DNA of 37,321 bases. Source: Rhodobacterales bacterium (GTDB taxonomy: Bacteria > Myxococcota_A > UBA796 > GCA-2862545). Below are positions 8,069 to 16,080 of the stretch, piece by piece (within the stretch, counting starts at the first letter, position 1; every line of letters starts with the position of its first letter). The notes beneath the pieces were generated by a model. It was not told where the DNA came from and did not search any database. It worked only from the letters and a program-made list of their open reading frames with translations. The position numbers and the translations under genes were made by a program. Location: contig JAACDH010000488.1 of the NCBI GenBank assembly GCA_009936995.1, forward strand, positions 1-37,321, in the 5' to 3' direction.

Positions 8069-9505
8069 GTGGATGCGATCGTTATCGGTACGGGATTCGG
8101 AGGCCTCGGCGCGGCGCTTACGCTTGCCAAAGCAGGAGCTGAGGTCCTCGTACTTGAGTCGTTGAACTACCCTGGCGGCTGCGCGGGTACCTTCAGTCGG
8201 AGCGGAAGACGCTTTGACGCCGGCGCGACGGTCGCTGCGGGGTTTGGTAAAGGCCAGCTATTCCGCCAATGGATGGATGAACTCGGGCTGAAGGTAGACC
8301 CCGTTGCCCTTGTTTCTGCCGTCGAGCTACGTGCCGAGGGGCTAGCGCTAACCATCCCGAGCGACCGCAGCGCCTTCGCCGCGCAGCTCGCCCAGCTGCC
8401 GGGTGCCCCGCCCGGAATCCACGACTTCATCGTTCAGCAGGGCCGCGTCGCCGACGCGCTCTGGCCCCTGTTCGCCGACCCTGATCTTCTTCCACCCCTC
8501 TCTCTGGCGAGCCTGGCGAAACACGCCGGACGTGCGGGCAGCTACTTACCGGTGGTCGCAACCCTGGGACGAACGGTCGAAGGCGTGATGCGAAAATGCG
8601 GGGTGGCCGACTTCTTCCCGCTGAGGCTTGCAGTCGACGCCGGACTTCAGATCACCGTCCAGACCGACGCGACGCATGCAGATGCGACATTTGGGCTGTC
8701 GGCCATGGACTTTTGGTTACGGGAACCGGTACACATCCGGGGCGGCATGGGCAACCTCGCCGATGCGCTGGTCGAAGGCATTCGCGGTCTTGGCGGGACG
8801 GTCTCTTTCGCGGACCGCGCCAAAGAGATCCACAGAGATGGTGCACACTGGATCGTGCGTCATCGACACGGTCGGACCCGAGCCCCCCTGGTCATTGCGA
8901 ACCTCCTCCCGAGCGCCCTATCGAGTCTTCTTCCGGCCCCCCTCCCGATGCTGTCCAGTCTCCAAAAGCAGGTGGTGCGAGGCTGGGGCGCCGTCGCTTG
9001 GTTCCTGGTGATTCGGGGTCAGCACCTTCCCCCAGAGGCCTTCCACCTCCAGCTGGTTCTCGATGCGACCGCGCCCTTGACGGATGGAAACCATGTTCTG
9101 GTCAGCATCTCGGCCGCGGATGAGGTCGAGCGGGCGGGGCCAGGGCTGCGTGTCGTGACCGCAACCACCCATGTACGGTTGCCCGCGAGCCCCTCGGACA
9201 TCGAGCGTGTTCAAACCCTGATGCGGCGCACGCTGGATCTGCGTGCACCCGAACTAATCATCGTCGAAGCGCTGCCCGCATCCCCACGCACCTACGCTCG
9301 CTTCACCGGGCGGCCAGAGGGATGGGTCGGTGGCCCTCCCCGCGAGCGTGGCCTGTCCAACTACACAGCGGCGTTTCCCCGCCCAGTCGCCGAGGGACTC
9401 TACCTTGTCGGCGACAGCACATTTCCGGGCCAGAGTACGCTCGCCACTGCGGTCGGGGGGCATCGCGTTGCGACCTTGGCCTTGCGGGCTGGTCTGATGC
9501 ACTAG
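8069..9505 (+). CDS. CrtI-like (phytoene desaturase-type) FAD oxidoreductase
   Basis: A 478-residue flavoprotein of the phytoene desaturase / carotenoid isomerase superfamily. The N-terminus carries the Rossmann FAD motif GTGFGGLGAALTLAKAG, followed by YPGGCAGTFSRSGRRFDAGA. The C-terminus has the second FAD motif (GLYLVGDSTFPGQSTLATA). These bracket the whole family, so the gene looks complete. Start is GTG at 8069, placed by the AGGGAG site about eight bases upstream. It ends with TAG. No crtB or crtE is adjacent, so the substrate is unclear. It could act on a carotenoid, a retinoid or another isoprenoid. Confidence 0.85.
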   Translation: MDAIVIGTGFGGLGAALTLAKAGAEVLVLESLNYPGGCAGTFSRSGRRFDAGATVAAGFGKGQLFRQWMDELGLKVDPVALVSAVELRAEGLALTIPSDRSAFAAQLAQLPGAPPGIHDFIVQQGRVADALWPLFADPDLLPPLSLASLAKHAGRAGSYLPVVATLGRTVEGVMRKCGVADFFPLRLAVDAGLQITVQTDATHADATFGLSAMDFWLREPVHIRGGMGNLADALVEGIRGLGGTVSFADRAKEIHRDGAHWIVRHRHGRTRAPLVIANLLPSALSSLLPAPLPMLSSLQKQVVRGWGAVAWFLVIRGQHLPPEAFHLQLVLDATAPLTDGNHVLVSISAADEVERAGPGLRVVTATTHVRLPASPSDIERVQTLMRRTLDLRAPELIIVEALPASPRTYARFTGRPEGWVGGPPRERGLSNYTAAFPRPVAEGLYLVGDSTFPGQSTLATAVGGHRVATLALRAGLMH

Positions 9506-9580
9506 AACCGGGTGAGCGGCGTTCAGAGCCGTGTCTCATCCCCTTTCTTGCCTATTGCGGAGCGAATGGGGTGTGGGTGA

Positions 9581-10807
9581 TTAGCCGGTGTATTTGGCCG
9601 GTCGCGCCCTTCGAATAGAACCGGATTCGCAGTCGATGACACGTATCTCGCAGTCACAAAGTTCGAATATGGCACGCTGGCCATATCTCCGAGCGATGTC
9701 CAACATCGCCTCCCGTGTCGCTCCGCTACAGGCGATCGAATGTTCTTGCCATGAGCCCACGCGAGACGCGCCTATGGCAGGCCATTGGGCATCCGTGCAT
9801 GTCTCGACCTCTCGCTTTAGGCGTTCCATCGCGTCAGCCGTCTCCGACTCGGTCAGCCTTCGCCCTCCAGGGTTGTGGGCCGTAAGTACAAACACTGAAG
9901 AGGGCCATGCCGTCGGCGCCGCGACCGGCGGCTCCCCGTCGTCGACGGCGCGTACGGTCGCAATGACCGCGTGCTCGAACCTCAGCTCTGTCCCAACGTA
10001 CGCGTCCCACATGAACGGTGAGTTGGTAGAGAGTGCCCATGCTTTGTCGGTTAGGGCCTGCACTTCAGCAATCTTGTCGAGTGTTCGTGCGAGGTCGTCG
10101 CGCACCGCGAATACGCGCCCGCCGTTCGCGATCGTGTTGCGAAGCAATGTCAGCGCTTCCTTGAGCTTGTTCCACTGCTGGCGACTGTATTCGAGATCGT
10201 GCAACAGCAACTTCGTCACCCCGACGATCTCAAAGTGGTCAACAAAATCGAGACACTGGAGCGGACTGAGGTCCGTTTTTACCACCTCCCGCTGCTCGAA
10301 GCGGCGCTGGAGTTTCTTTGCTCGGTCACGGTCCAGCCGCTTCAGCCAATCGCCATGGGTGTACATATCAATCAACGGCGTGAGCGCTTGCTTAAGACGC
10401 AGCAAGAGACCGAGCACTGCCGTGCTTACGGGCGGCAACTGCAGGTCGGCCCGGGTCACGATTCCGGCAATGTGGTCGCTGGTCTGGACATAGAAGTATG
10501 CGCGCTGGCGGAAGTGAGGGAGCAAAGTAGCAAGGCTAGCGCTGGCGCTCACAAGCTCCGACGCCTTGATGTCGCGCATGAGGACGGCCAATTTCTTGGT
10601 GCTAACCTTCAGTTCATCCAACACGACGCATCTCGTGATGGGGCTCTCCTGGATTGGCGCTTGTTTGATCGCCTGATGCTCCATGAGGCGGATTGCCTGC
10701 TCGGCTGTGGCATCGGCCGGAATGCAAATGAGGCCGCTTGTCGCGACGTCGGCGACCGTAACCAGCCCCTCCAGGAGTCGCGGCGCGTCGCGGTCATGGC
10801 GTGTCAT
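9581..10807 (-). CDS. CBS-pair / HEPN-like / DUF3293 protein
   Basis: A 408-residue protein with three parts. Residues 1-135 form a CBS pair (LVTVADVATSGLICIPADAT, then IAGIVTRADLQLPP), usually an adenine-nucleotide sensor. Residues about 140-260 are helical, with SPLQCLDFVDHFEIVG and a final KEALTLLRNTIANGG. This resembles CBS-linked HEPN-type domains, but the RNxxAH motif reads RNTIAN, so the catalytic His is absent. Residues about 300-400 look like DUF3293: SSVFVLTAHNPGGRRLTESE, a Trp/Gly turn, and YGQRAIFE near the end. ATG 10807 follows GGAG by five bases; a longer upstream frame lacks a site. It ends with TAA, convergent with the CrtI-like gene. It is probably a cytosolic nucleotide-responsive regulator; activity unknown. 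Confidence 0.7.
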   Translation of the reverse strand: MTRHDRDAPRLLEGLVTVADVATSGLICIPADATAEQAIRLMEHQAIKQAPIQESPITRCVVLDELKVSTKKLAVLMRDIKASELVSASASLATLLPHFRQRAYFYVQTSDHIAGIVTRADLQLPPVSTAVLGLLLRLKQALTPLIDMYTHGDWLKRLDRDRAKKLQRRFEQREVVKTDLSPLQCLDFVDHFEIVGVTKLLLHDLEYSRQQWNKLKEALTLLRNTIANGGRVFAVRDDLARTLDKIAEVQALTDKAWALSTNSPFMWDAYVGTELRFEHAVIATVRAVDDGEPPVAAPTAWPSSVFVLTAHNPGGRRLTESETADAMERLKREVETCTDAQWPAIGASRVGSWQEHSIACSGATREAMLDIARRYGQRAIFELCDCEIRVIDCESGSIRRARPAKYTG

Positions 10808-11400
10808 CTTCGCTCCCGAGGATGAGCATCGTCCGGGTGTTCCATGGCCCAGCGTACCGCACTTTGGAGGGTTTACCAGTGCCACCTCAACGGGGCTGTC
10901 CGTCAAAACGGGGCAAGGTCCTTCGGAGCGATGGTCTGCGCGTTTGGTGTGCTGGAAGGGGCCGCGATTTAAGACAGGTCGCAAACACTGTTTGAAGACT
11001 GGACCGAACAAATACTTCAGATGCGCGTAGCCAGCGGACTCCTAAAATGGTGGCGGGAGCTCTTCTGCCGGCCATCTGTTGAGCAAATGCCCATTCGGCG
11101 TTCCTGGCTCGCACGGTGAGTAGCAGGCACGCCGATGTTGCACCGTCGCGGTAAGTCAGCGAGCGACGGCGGTCACCTTGTTTGAAAGTGGGAGCATCGC
11201 CGGTGCCTGGCGCGTACCATTGTGATGCTTTTTGAGGTCGATGGTGGTCGAAAGGCTGTGCGGTGCCAAGGGTCGGCTACGACATCGAACTCATGAAGAA
11301 GCGCGCGTTGGCTAGCGGGCTGCCTGATACAAAAGGATGGCTCGACCTGTTTTATGGTGAGCCGGGGTTTCGACAGCACCAGCGGCGTTCACGTTTTCGG
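10808..11400. other. Intergenic upstream of his operon
   Basis: About 590 bases between the CBS gene start and the his leader. Frames here are short or shadows with no recognisable domain. It should hold promoters for both divergent neighbours. I see no RNA gene or repeat. Confidence 0.4.
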
Positions 11401-11430
11401 TTGACAGCGCTCACGTGATCGACCACGTTT
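11401..11430 (+). promoter_or_regulatory. Possible his promoter
   Basis: A perfect TTGACA lies at 11401-11406. At 17-18 bases spacing the -10 position reads CACGTT/ACGTTT, a poor match to TATAAT. If used, transcription would start almost at the leader ATG, making the leader message nearly leaderless. No Shine-Dalgarno sequence precedes that ATG, which fits. Weak evidence overall. Confidence 0.3.
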
Positions 11431-11435
11431 AGACC

Positions 11436-11492
11436 ATGACACGCACCGCCAGCCAGAATCATCTGCATCATCTCCACGAGGTGGGTGGGTAG
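11436..11492 (+). CDS. hisL: Histidine operon leader peptide
   Basis: A short reading frame encoding MTRTASQNHLHHLHEVGG, then TAG. Four of six consecutive codons are His (11460, 11466, 11469, 11475), the hallmark of a his attenuation leader. It begins MTR like the enterobacterial leader. It sits 100 bases upstream of hisG and directly before a strong terminator hairpin. Ribosome stalling at the His codons when charged tRNA-His is scarce should set which downstream hairpin forms. No other role is expected for the peptide itself. It is too short for ordinary gene finders. Confidence 0.88.
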   Translation: MTRTASQNHLHHLHEVGG

Positions 11493-11520
11493 CGGTGTCA
11501 AACGAATTCTGAACACCTAC
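11444..11520 (+). promoter_or_regulatory. Attenuator pause and antiterminator segments
   Basis: Three mutually exclusive pairings can be drawn. Segment 1 (CACCGC, 11444-11449) pairs perfectly with segment 2 (GCGGTG, 11492-11497). Segment 2 (11489-11498) can instead pair with segment 3 (ACACCTAC, 11513-11520): eight base pairs with a two-base bulge at 11492-11493. Segment 3 overlaps the base of the terminator stem. A ribosome stalled on the His codons would mask segment 1, freeing 2 to pair with 3 and so weakening the terminator. This is the classic amino-acid attenuation layout; pairings were found by eye. Confidence 0.7.
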
Positions 11521-11551
11521 GCCGGCCCTCCCAGGTCGGCGTTGTTCGTTT
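11519..11551 (+). terminator. his attenuator terminator
   Basis: Stem CGCCGGCC (11520-11527) pairs with GGTCGGCG (11534-11541) over eight base pairs with one G-U, plus a flanking A-T, around the loop CTCCCA. The tail TTGTTCGTTT follows at once. It lies between the leader peptide stop and hisG, so it would end transcription when histidine is plentiful. Confidence 0.85.
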
Positions 11552-11592
11552 GGAATGGTGCGATCTGAGGAGGTCCGGGACTGGAGCCTCCA

Positions 11593-12477
11593 ATGAATCT
11601 GTCCCCAAAAATTTCCCTGTCCCAAACAAACCCCCTCCGCCTGGCCCTGCCCAAGGGTCGGATGAAGAACGGTGTCTTCCAGCTCCTCGCCGAAGCGGGC
11701 ATCTCCGTGAATATCGGCGACCGCGGCTATCGGCCCCGGTTGAGCTGGGAGGCGGTCGAAGCCAAGCTGCTAAAACCCCAGAACGCCATCGAGATGATCG
11801 CGTCCGGAACTCGGGACCTGGGTTTCGCAGGGGCTGACTGGGTGGCCGAGCTCGACGCCGACGTGGTAGATCTCCTAGACACCCGCCTAAATCCGGTCCG
11901 ACTGGTGGCCGCCCTACCCCTCGCCGCCGCAGGAAACTGGACACAGACGGTTCGCTCGGTGGCCTCGGAGTATGGCCGGTTGACCACCCGATGGATGGCC
12001 GACCGGGGCATCGACGGTCGCTTGGTTCGGTCGTACGGCGCCACCGAGGTCTTCCCGCCCGAGGACGCCGACTGTATTGTCGACAATACGGCCACCGGGG
12101 CCACCTTGCAGGCGAACGGACTGGTCATCGTCGACGAGCTGATGACCAGCTCGACCCGGTTGTTCGCCAATCGACGGGCCCTCGACGACGCCTCCCGACG
12201 AGACCGCATCGAGGACCTCGTGCTGCTGCTGACCGCCGTGCTCACCGCCCGGGACCGGGTGATGATCGAGGTCAACGTGAGCGCCGACCGGATGGACGCC
12301 GTGATGGGTTGTTTGCCGTGTATGCGTGAGCCCACCGTCGCGCAGCTTGCGAACAACAGTGGATTCGCGCTGAAGGTGGCCGCACCTCGCACGTCGCTAC
12401 CGGTGGTGATTCCGGCCGTGAAAGCTGCCGGCGGCACCGACATCGTGGTCACCAATATTGCCCAGATCGTGTCCTGA
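11593..12477 (+). CDS. hisG: ATP phosphoribosyltransferase, long form
   Basis: First enzyme of histidine synthesis: joins ATP and PRPP to give phosphoribosyl-ATP. At 294 residues it is the long, self-regulated type, needing no HisZ. Motifs: LRLALPKGRM at residue 16, the YGATEVFPPEDADCIVDN segment, and the PRPP loop TGATLQANGL. The C-terminal 75 residues (from MIEVNVSADRMDAVMGCLP) are the ACT-like histidine-feedback domain. ATG 11593 follows GGAG by six bases. Its stop overlaps the next start (TGATG). It should therefore be controlled twice, by attenuation and by feedback. Confidence 0.95.
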   Translation: MNLSPKISLSQTNPLRLALPKGRMKNGVFQLLAEAGISVNIGDRGYRPRLSWEAVEAKLLKPQNAIEMIASGTRDLGFAGADWVAELDADVVDLLDTRLNPVRLVAALPLAAAGNWTQTVRSVASEYGRLTTRWMADRGIDGRLVRSYGATEVFPPEDADCIVDNTATGATLQANGLVIVDELMTSSTRLFANRRALDDASRRDRIEDLVLLLTAVLTARDRVMIEVNVSADRMDAVMGCLPCMREPTVAQLANNSGFALKVAAPRTSLPVVIPAVKAAGGTDIVVTNIAQIVS

Positions 12478-14129
12478 TGGCCGCCCTGAAACCCGCCCGC
12501 GCGGTGATGAACCAGCCCTATCGGGTGCCTCGGGCAATGGCGCCCGTCGACCTGTTCCTAGACAGCAACGAGGGCCAAGCGCCCCAACTAGCCGCACGAA
12601 GCCAACTCGCGTCGTTGTCTCGCTACCCGGATGCGGCACCGCTCACCCGGGCACTCGCCAGTCGTCTGGGTATATCCGAGGATCGCGTGGTGGTGACCGC
12701 CGGCGCCGACGACGCCATCGACCGCGCATGTCGCGCCGTTCTCGAGCCCGGTCGGAACGCGATTATACCGGTGCCCGGCTTTGTGATGGTCAACCGCTAT
12801 GTGGCCGCCGCTGGCGCCGAAGGGCGAGACGTCACCTGGTCCTCTGCGTCGTTTCCCCTCGCCGAAACCCTGGCGGCCATCGACGGCAATACCCGGCTGA
12901 TTGTGCTCACCACGCCCAACAATCCCACGGGCTGCACCCTGTCGGCCGACACTTTGGTGTGCATCGCCGAAGCCGCCCCCCAGGCGTTGGTCCTGGTCGA
13001 CTTGGCCTACGTGGAGTTCGCCAATGATGACCCCACGCTGGTCGCGCTCGAGTTTTCCAATACCTTGGTTGTGCGGACCTTCTCGAAGGCCTACGGCTGT
13101 GCCGGTCTGCGCGTCGGTTACGCCGCTGGCGCTCCCGAGATCATTCGTTGGCTGAAGAGCGTCGGACCTCCCTACGCGGTCTCTTCGCTGTCGCTCGCGC
13201 TCGCGACCCAGGTCCTCAACCGCGGCCCAGGTGCACTCGACGCCACCGTGGCCTGGGTTCGACAAGCCCGCGAGGAACTGACCCAGCTGCTGCTGGCACT
13301 CCACATAGAAGTCTGGCCTTCACAGGCCAATTTCGTGCTCTGTAGGGTACCCAACGCCCTATGGTTCCGCGACGCCATGGCCGGACTGGGCATCGCCGTA
13401 CGCGCCTTTCCCGGTAGGGCGAACCTCGACAACTGCATCCGCATCGCCCTGCCGTCGACATCCGAAGACCAACAACGCCTGTGTGGAGCCGTGCAAACCG
13501 TGCTTGCGCCACAGGCCTTGCTCTTCGACCTGGACGGTGTCATCGCCAACGTCAGCCAGTCCTATCGGCAAGCCATCGCGGCCACGACCCTCGACTATGG
13601 CCTGATCTGCTCGCTCTCAGACATCCAAGCTGCCAAGGACGCAGGCGGCGCCAACAACGATTGGGTGCTCACCCGCGATCTGCTCGATGCAGCCGGCATC
13701 TCCGTGCCTCTCGCCCGCGTCACCGAGACCTTCGAGTCGCACTACCAGGGCGACCTCTGGAGGTCCGAAGACCTGCTTTGCAGCAGAGACACCTTGGCTC
13801 GTTGGTCCAAGCGATACCCGCTGGCCGTCGTGACCGGGCGACCTCGGAAGGACGCGCTGCGCTTCCTCGAGCAGTTCGACCTTCTCGACCTCTTCCAGGC
13901 CGTCATATGCCTAGAGGACGCACCGTCCAAACCCGATCCTGCGCCGGTCAAACTGGCGCTCTCTCGGCTCGGAATCGCCCGCGCCTGGATGTTCGGAGAC
14001 ACCCCAAACGACATGCGAGCCGCACGTTCCGCCTCCGTCCTTCCCCTGGGAATCGGAAGTACAACCTTGGTTGCTGAAGGCGCGGCGCGGACTTGGCAGG
14101 GACTCGACGACGTGGAGGTGGTGCCATGA
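12477..14129 (+). CDS. hisC: Histidinol-phosphate aminotransferase fused to HAD phosphatase
   Basis: A 550-residue fusion. Residues 1-345 are HisC: NNPT at 148-151, Asp175/Tyr178, PLP lysine Lys204 in TFSKAYGCAGLRVGY, and Arg322 for the substrate carboxylate. Residues 347-550 are a complete HAD subfamily-IA hydrolase: nucleophile Asp351 and Asp353 (LLFDLDGVIANVS), Thr453 (VVTGRP), Lys485 (SKPDP) and Asp508/Asp512 (GDTPNDM). The stretch GGANNDW near 390 matches, from memory, a HAD group linked to histidine genes. HisC makes histidinol phosphate, and the HAD part is the only phosphatase in the operon. Histidinol-phosphate phosphatase is the natural inference, but specificity is unproven. Both ends overlap neighbours (TGATG, ATGA). 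Confidence 0.93.
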   Translation: MAALKPARAVMNQPYRVPRAMAPVDLFLDSNEGQAPQLAARSQLASLSRYPDAAPLTRALASRLGISEDRVVVTAGADDAIDRACRAVLEPGRNAIIPVPGFVMVNRYVAAAGAEGRDVTWSSASFPLAETLAAIDGNTRLIVLTTPNNPTGCTLSADTLVCIAEAAPQALVLVDLAYVEFANDDPTLVALEFSNTLVVRTFSKAYGCAGLRVGYAAGAPEIIRWLKSVGPPYAVSSLSLALATQVLNRGPGALDATVAWVRQAREELTQLLLALHIEVWPSQANFVLCRVPNALWFRDAMAGLGIAVRAFPGRANLDNCIRIALPSTSEDQQRLCGAVQTVLAPQALLFDLDGVIANVSQSYRQAIAATTLDYGLICSLSDIQAAKDAGGANNDWVLTRDLLDAAGISVPLARVTETFESHYQGDLWRSEDLLCSRDTLARWSKRYPLAVVTGRPRKDALRFLEQFDLLDLFQAVICLEDAPSKPDPAPVKLALSRLGIARAWMFGDTPNDMRAARSASVLPLGIGSTTLVAEGAARTWQGLDDVEVVP

Positions 14130-14710
14130 CCCGAACCGCACAGATTCGGCGCACCACCACCGAGACCGATATCGACCTCACCCTCACCCTGGCAGACGTG
14201 GGCCCCAATCGCATCGAGACCGGCCTGGGATTCCTCGACCACATGCTCACCGCGTTGGCGCGTCACTCGGGTTGGACGCTGGTTCTCAAAGCGACCGGAG
14301 ACACTTGGGTCGACGACCACCACACCGTCGAAGATGTCGCCATCTGCCTGGGCCAAGCTGTGTCTAATGCCCTGGGAGAGCGCAGGGGAATCCAACGCTT
14401 TGGGTCGGCGTTCGTACCGATGGACGAGGCGCTCGCCCGCGTGGTCATCGACCTGTCAGGTCGACCGGCCTGGGTGGTCAACCTGGGCTTTAAACGCGAG
14501 AAACTGGGCGCCGTCGCCACCGAGAACCTGACCCACTTCTTCCAGACCTTGGCCATCGAACTGAAGGCGGCCATCCATGTGGACGTGCTCCGCGGAGAGA
14601 ACGATCACCACCGCTCCGAAGCCGCCTTCAAGGCGCTCGCGCTGGCCCTCAAGGCTGCCTGTACCTCTACCGAATCCGACCAAATCCCCAGCACCAAGGG
14701 CGTGCTCTAA
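14126..14710 (+). CDS. hisB: Imidazoleglycerol-phosphate dehydratase
   Basis: Dehydrates imidazoleglycerol phosphate to imidazoleacetol phosphate, the HisC substrate. At 194 residues it is the monofunctional form, without the phosphatase domain of the enterobacterial HisB. Metal-binding motifs are clear: FLDHMLTALARHSG, DDHHTVEDVAICLG, and near the C-terminus ENDHHRSEAAFKALA. ATG 14126 overlaps the previous stop (ATGA). Its TAA overlaps the next ATG (TAATG). Upstream in-frame Met codons lie inside hisC and are unlikely starts. It supplies the substrate for the transaminase fused in the preceding gene. Confidence 0.96.
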   Translation: MTRTAQIRRTTTETDIDLTLTLADVGPNRIETGLGFLDHMLTALARHSGWTLVLKATGDTWVDDHHTVEDVAICLGQAVSNALGERRGIQRFGSAFVPMDEALARVVIDLSGRPAWVVNLGFKREKLGAVATENLTHFFQTLAIELKAAIHVDVLRGENDHHRSEAAFKALALALKAACTSTESDQIPSTKGVL

Positions 14711-16080
14711 TGCAAATCCACATCGTCAAGACCGGCGTGGCTAACTTGGCCAGTGTGTGCGCCGCCTTTCGCCAGATCGGATGCGAGCCCGTGCTCACCA
14801 CCGATGCCACCACCATTCGGACCGCGGCCCATGTGGTCTTGCCCGGTGTGGGCGCCTTCGGGTCGGGCATAACAGCCCTACGCAGCGGCGGTCTGACCGA
14901 GGCACTCAAGACGCGCATCGACCGGGACCAGCCCACACTGGCCATCTGCTTGGGTATGCAACTGCTGTGCACCGACTCGGAGGAATGCCCCAGAGAGCGC
15001 GGGATGAACGCCGTGAACGCATCGGTCCGCCGACTCCGGGCAGACACCGTGCCCCAGATGGGCTGGAACGCGGTCGAGACACCCAGTGAATCCAGGTTGA
15101 TCGGCGGCTACGCCTACTTTGCCAATAGCTACGCGCTCGACGCCATTCCCGCTGGCTGGCAAGGCCTGATGGCCAACCACGGATATCCCCTGGTCGCCGC
15201 CCTGTTTCGCGGTTCTGTGTTGCTCTGTCAGTTTCACCCCGAACTCTCTGGAGAATGGGGCTTGAACCTCCTCCGTCAGTGGGCCGGGTTGCCCGTCGAC
15301 AAGCGCACATCCTCACTGCGGGGCAACCAGCTCGCCAGTCGCGTCATCCCCTGCTTAGACATCCGAGATGGCCGGGTGGTGAAGGGCGTCCAGTTCCAAG
15401 GACTGCGCGACCAGGGAGACCCCGTCGAGTTCGCCGAGCGGTATGCCGCGCAAGGCGCCGATGAACTGGTCGTCCTAGACATCGCCGCGACCCCAGGCGC
15501 GCGGGACCACGGCCTTGAGGTCCTACGAAAAATTAGAGCAAAGCTAGCGATCCCACTCACAGCTGGGGGAGGTGTGCGGTCCGTCCGCGACGCGTCCCAG
15601 ATGCTGGAAGCCGGCGCCGACAAGGTGGCCGTCAACAGCGCCGCCGTCGCCAACCCTGTCCTGATCACCCAGCTCGCCGATGCCTTCGGCCGGCAGTGCG
15701 TGGTCCTCGCCATTGACGCCCAGCGCACCGACGATGGCTGGCAGGTGCTCACCCGAAGTGGCGGAACAAACAGCGGGCGGTGTGTCGTCGTCTGGGCCCA
15801 AGAGGCCGAACGCCTGGGGGCAGGAGAGATCTTGCTCACCAGTTGGGACCGGGACGGAACGGGCCGGGGCTACGATCTAGACCTGGTCCGCGCCATCCGG
15901 GCCGCCGTTCGCCTACCGGTCATCGCCTCGGGCGGTGGACGCACGGCCGACCACATGCACCAAGCCCTCAACGCAGGAGCCAGCGCCGTTCTCGCCGCAT
16001 CCGTTCTGCACGACCGCGACACCACCATTCCCGAACTGAAACAGACCCTCCGCCGCAAAGGCCAGGAGATCCGATCATGA
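14710..16080 (+). CDS. hisHF: HisH-HisF fusion: imidazole glycerol phosphate synthase
   Basis: A 456-residue protein joining both subunits of IGP synthase, normally separate in bacteria. Residues 1-195 are the class I glutaminase HisH, with Cys80 (AICLGMQLL) and His176/Glu178 (QFHPELS). After a short linker, residues 210-456 are the HisF barrel: Asp217 (RVIPCLDIRDGRVVKG), the phosphate-binding TAGGGVRS, Asp336 (LAIDAQ) and TSWDRDGTGRGYD. All catalytic residues seem intact. Glutamine-derived ammonia would pass from HisH into HisF to make IGP and AICAR. The same HisH-HisF order occurs in the fungal/plant HIS7 enzyme. Overlaps are TAATG upstream and ATGA downstream. Confidence 0.95.
   Translation: MQIHIVKTGVANLASVCAAFRQIGCEPVLTTDATTIRTAAHVVLPGVGAFGSGITALRSGGLTEALKTRIDRDQPTLAICLGMQLLCTDSEECPRERGMNAVNASVRRLRADTVPQMGWNAVETPSESRLIGGYAYFANSYALDAIPAGWQGLMANHGYPLVAALFRGSVLLCQFHPELSGEWGLNLLRQWAGLPVDKRTSSLRGNQLASRVIPCLDIRDGRVVKGVQFQGLRDQGDPVEFAERYAAQGADELVVLDIAATPGARDHGLEVLRKIRAKLAIPLTAGGGVRSVRDASQMLEAGADKVAVNSAAVANPVLITQLADAFGRQCVVLAIDAQRTDDGWQVLTRSGGTNSGRCVVVWAQEAERLGAGEILLTSWDRDGTGRGYDLDLVRAIRAAVRLPVIASGGGRTADHMHQALNAGASAVLAASVLHDRDTTIPELKQTLRRKGQEIRS

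Noticed and set aside
9834-10040. HEPN ribonuclease toxin in the CBS protein
   Set aside because: The RNxxAH catalytic motif reads RNTIAN, and no antitoxin partner is adjacent.
10199-10825. 208-codon plus-strand frame
   Set aside because: Antisense to the CBS/DUF3293 gene, no motif.
15780-16076. Longer N-terminus for the hisA-I-E gene
   Set aside because: It would lie inside HisF coding sequence, is Arg/Pro-rich, and the ATGA overlap at 16077 matches the other junctions.
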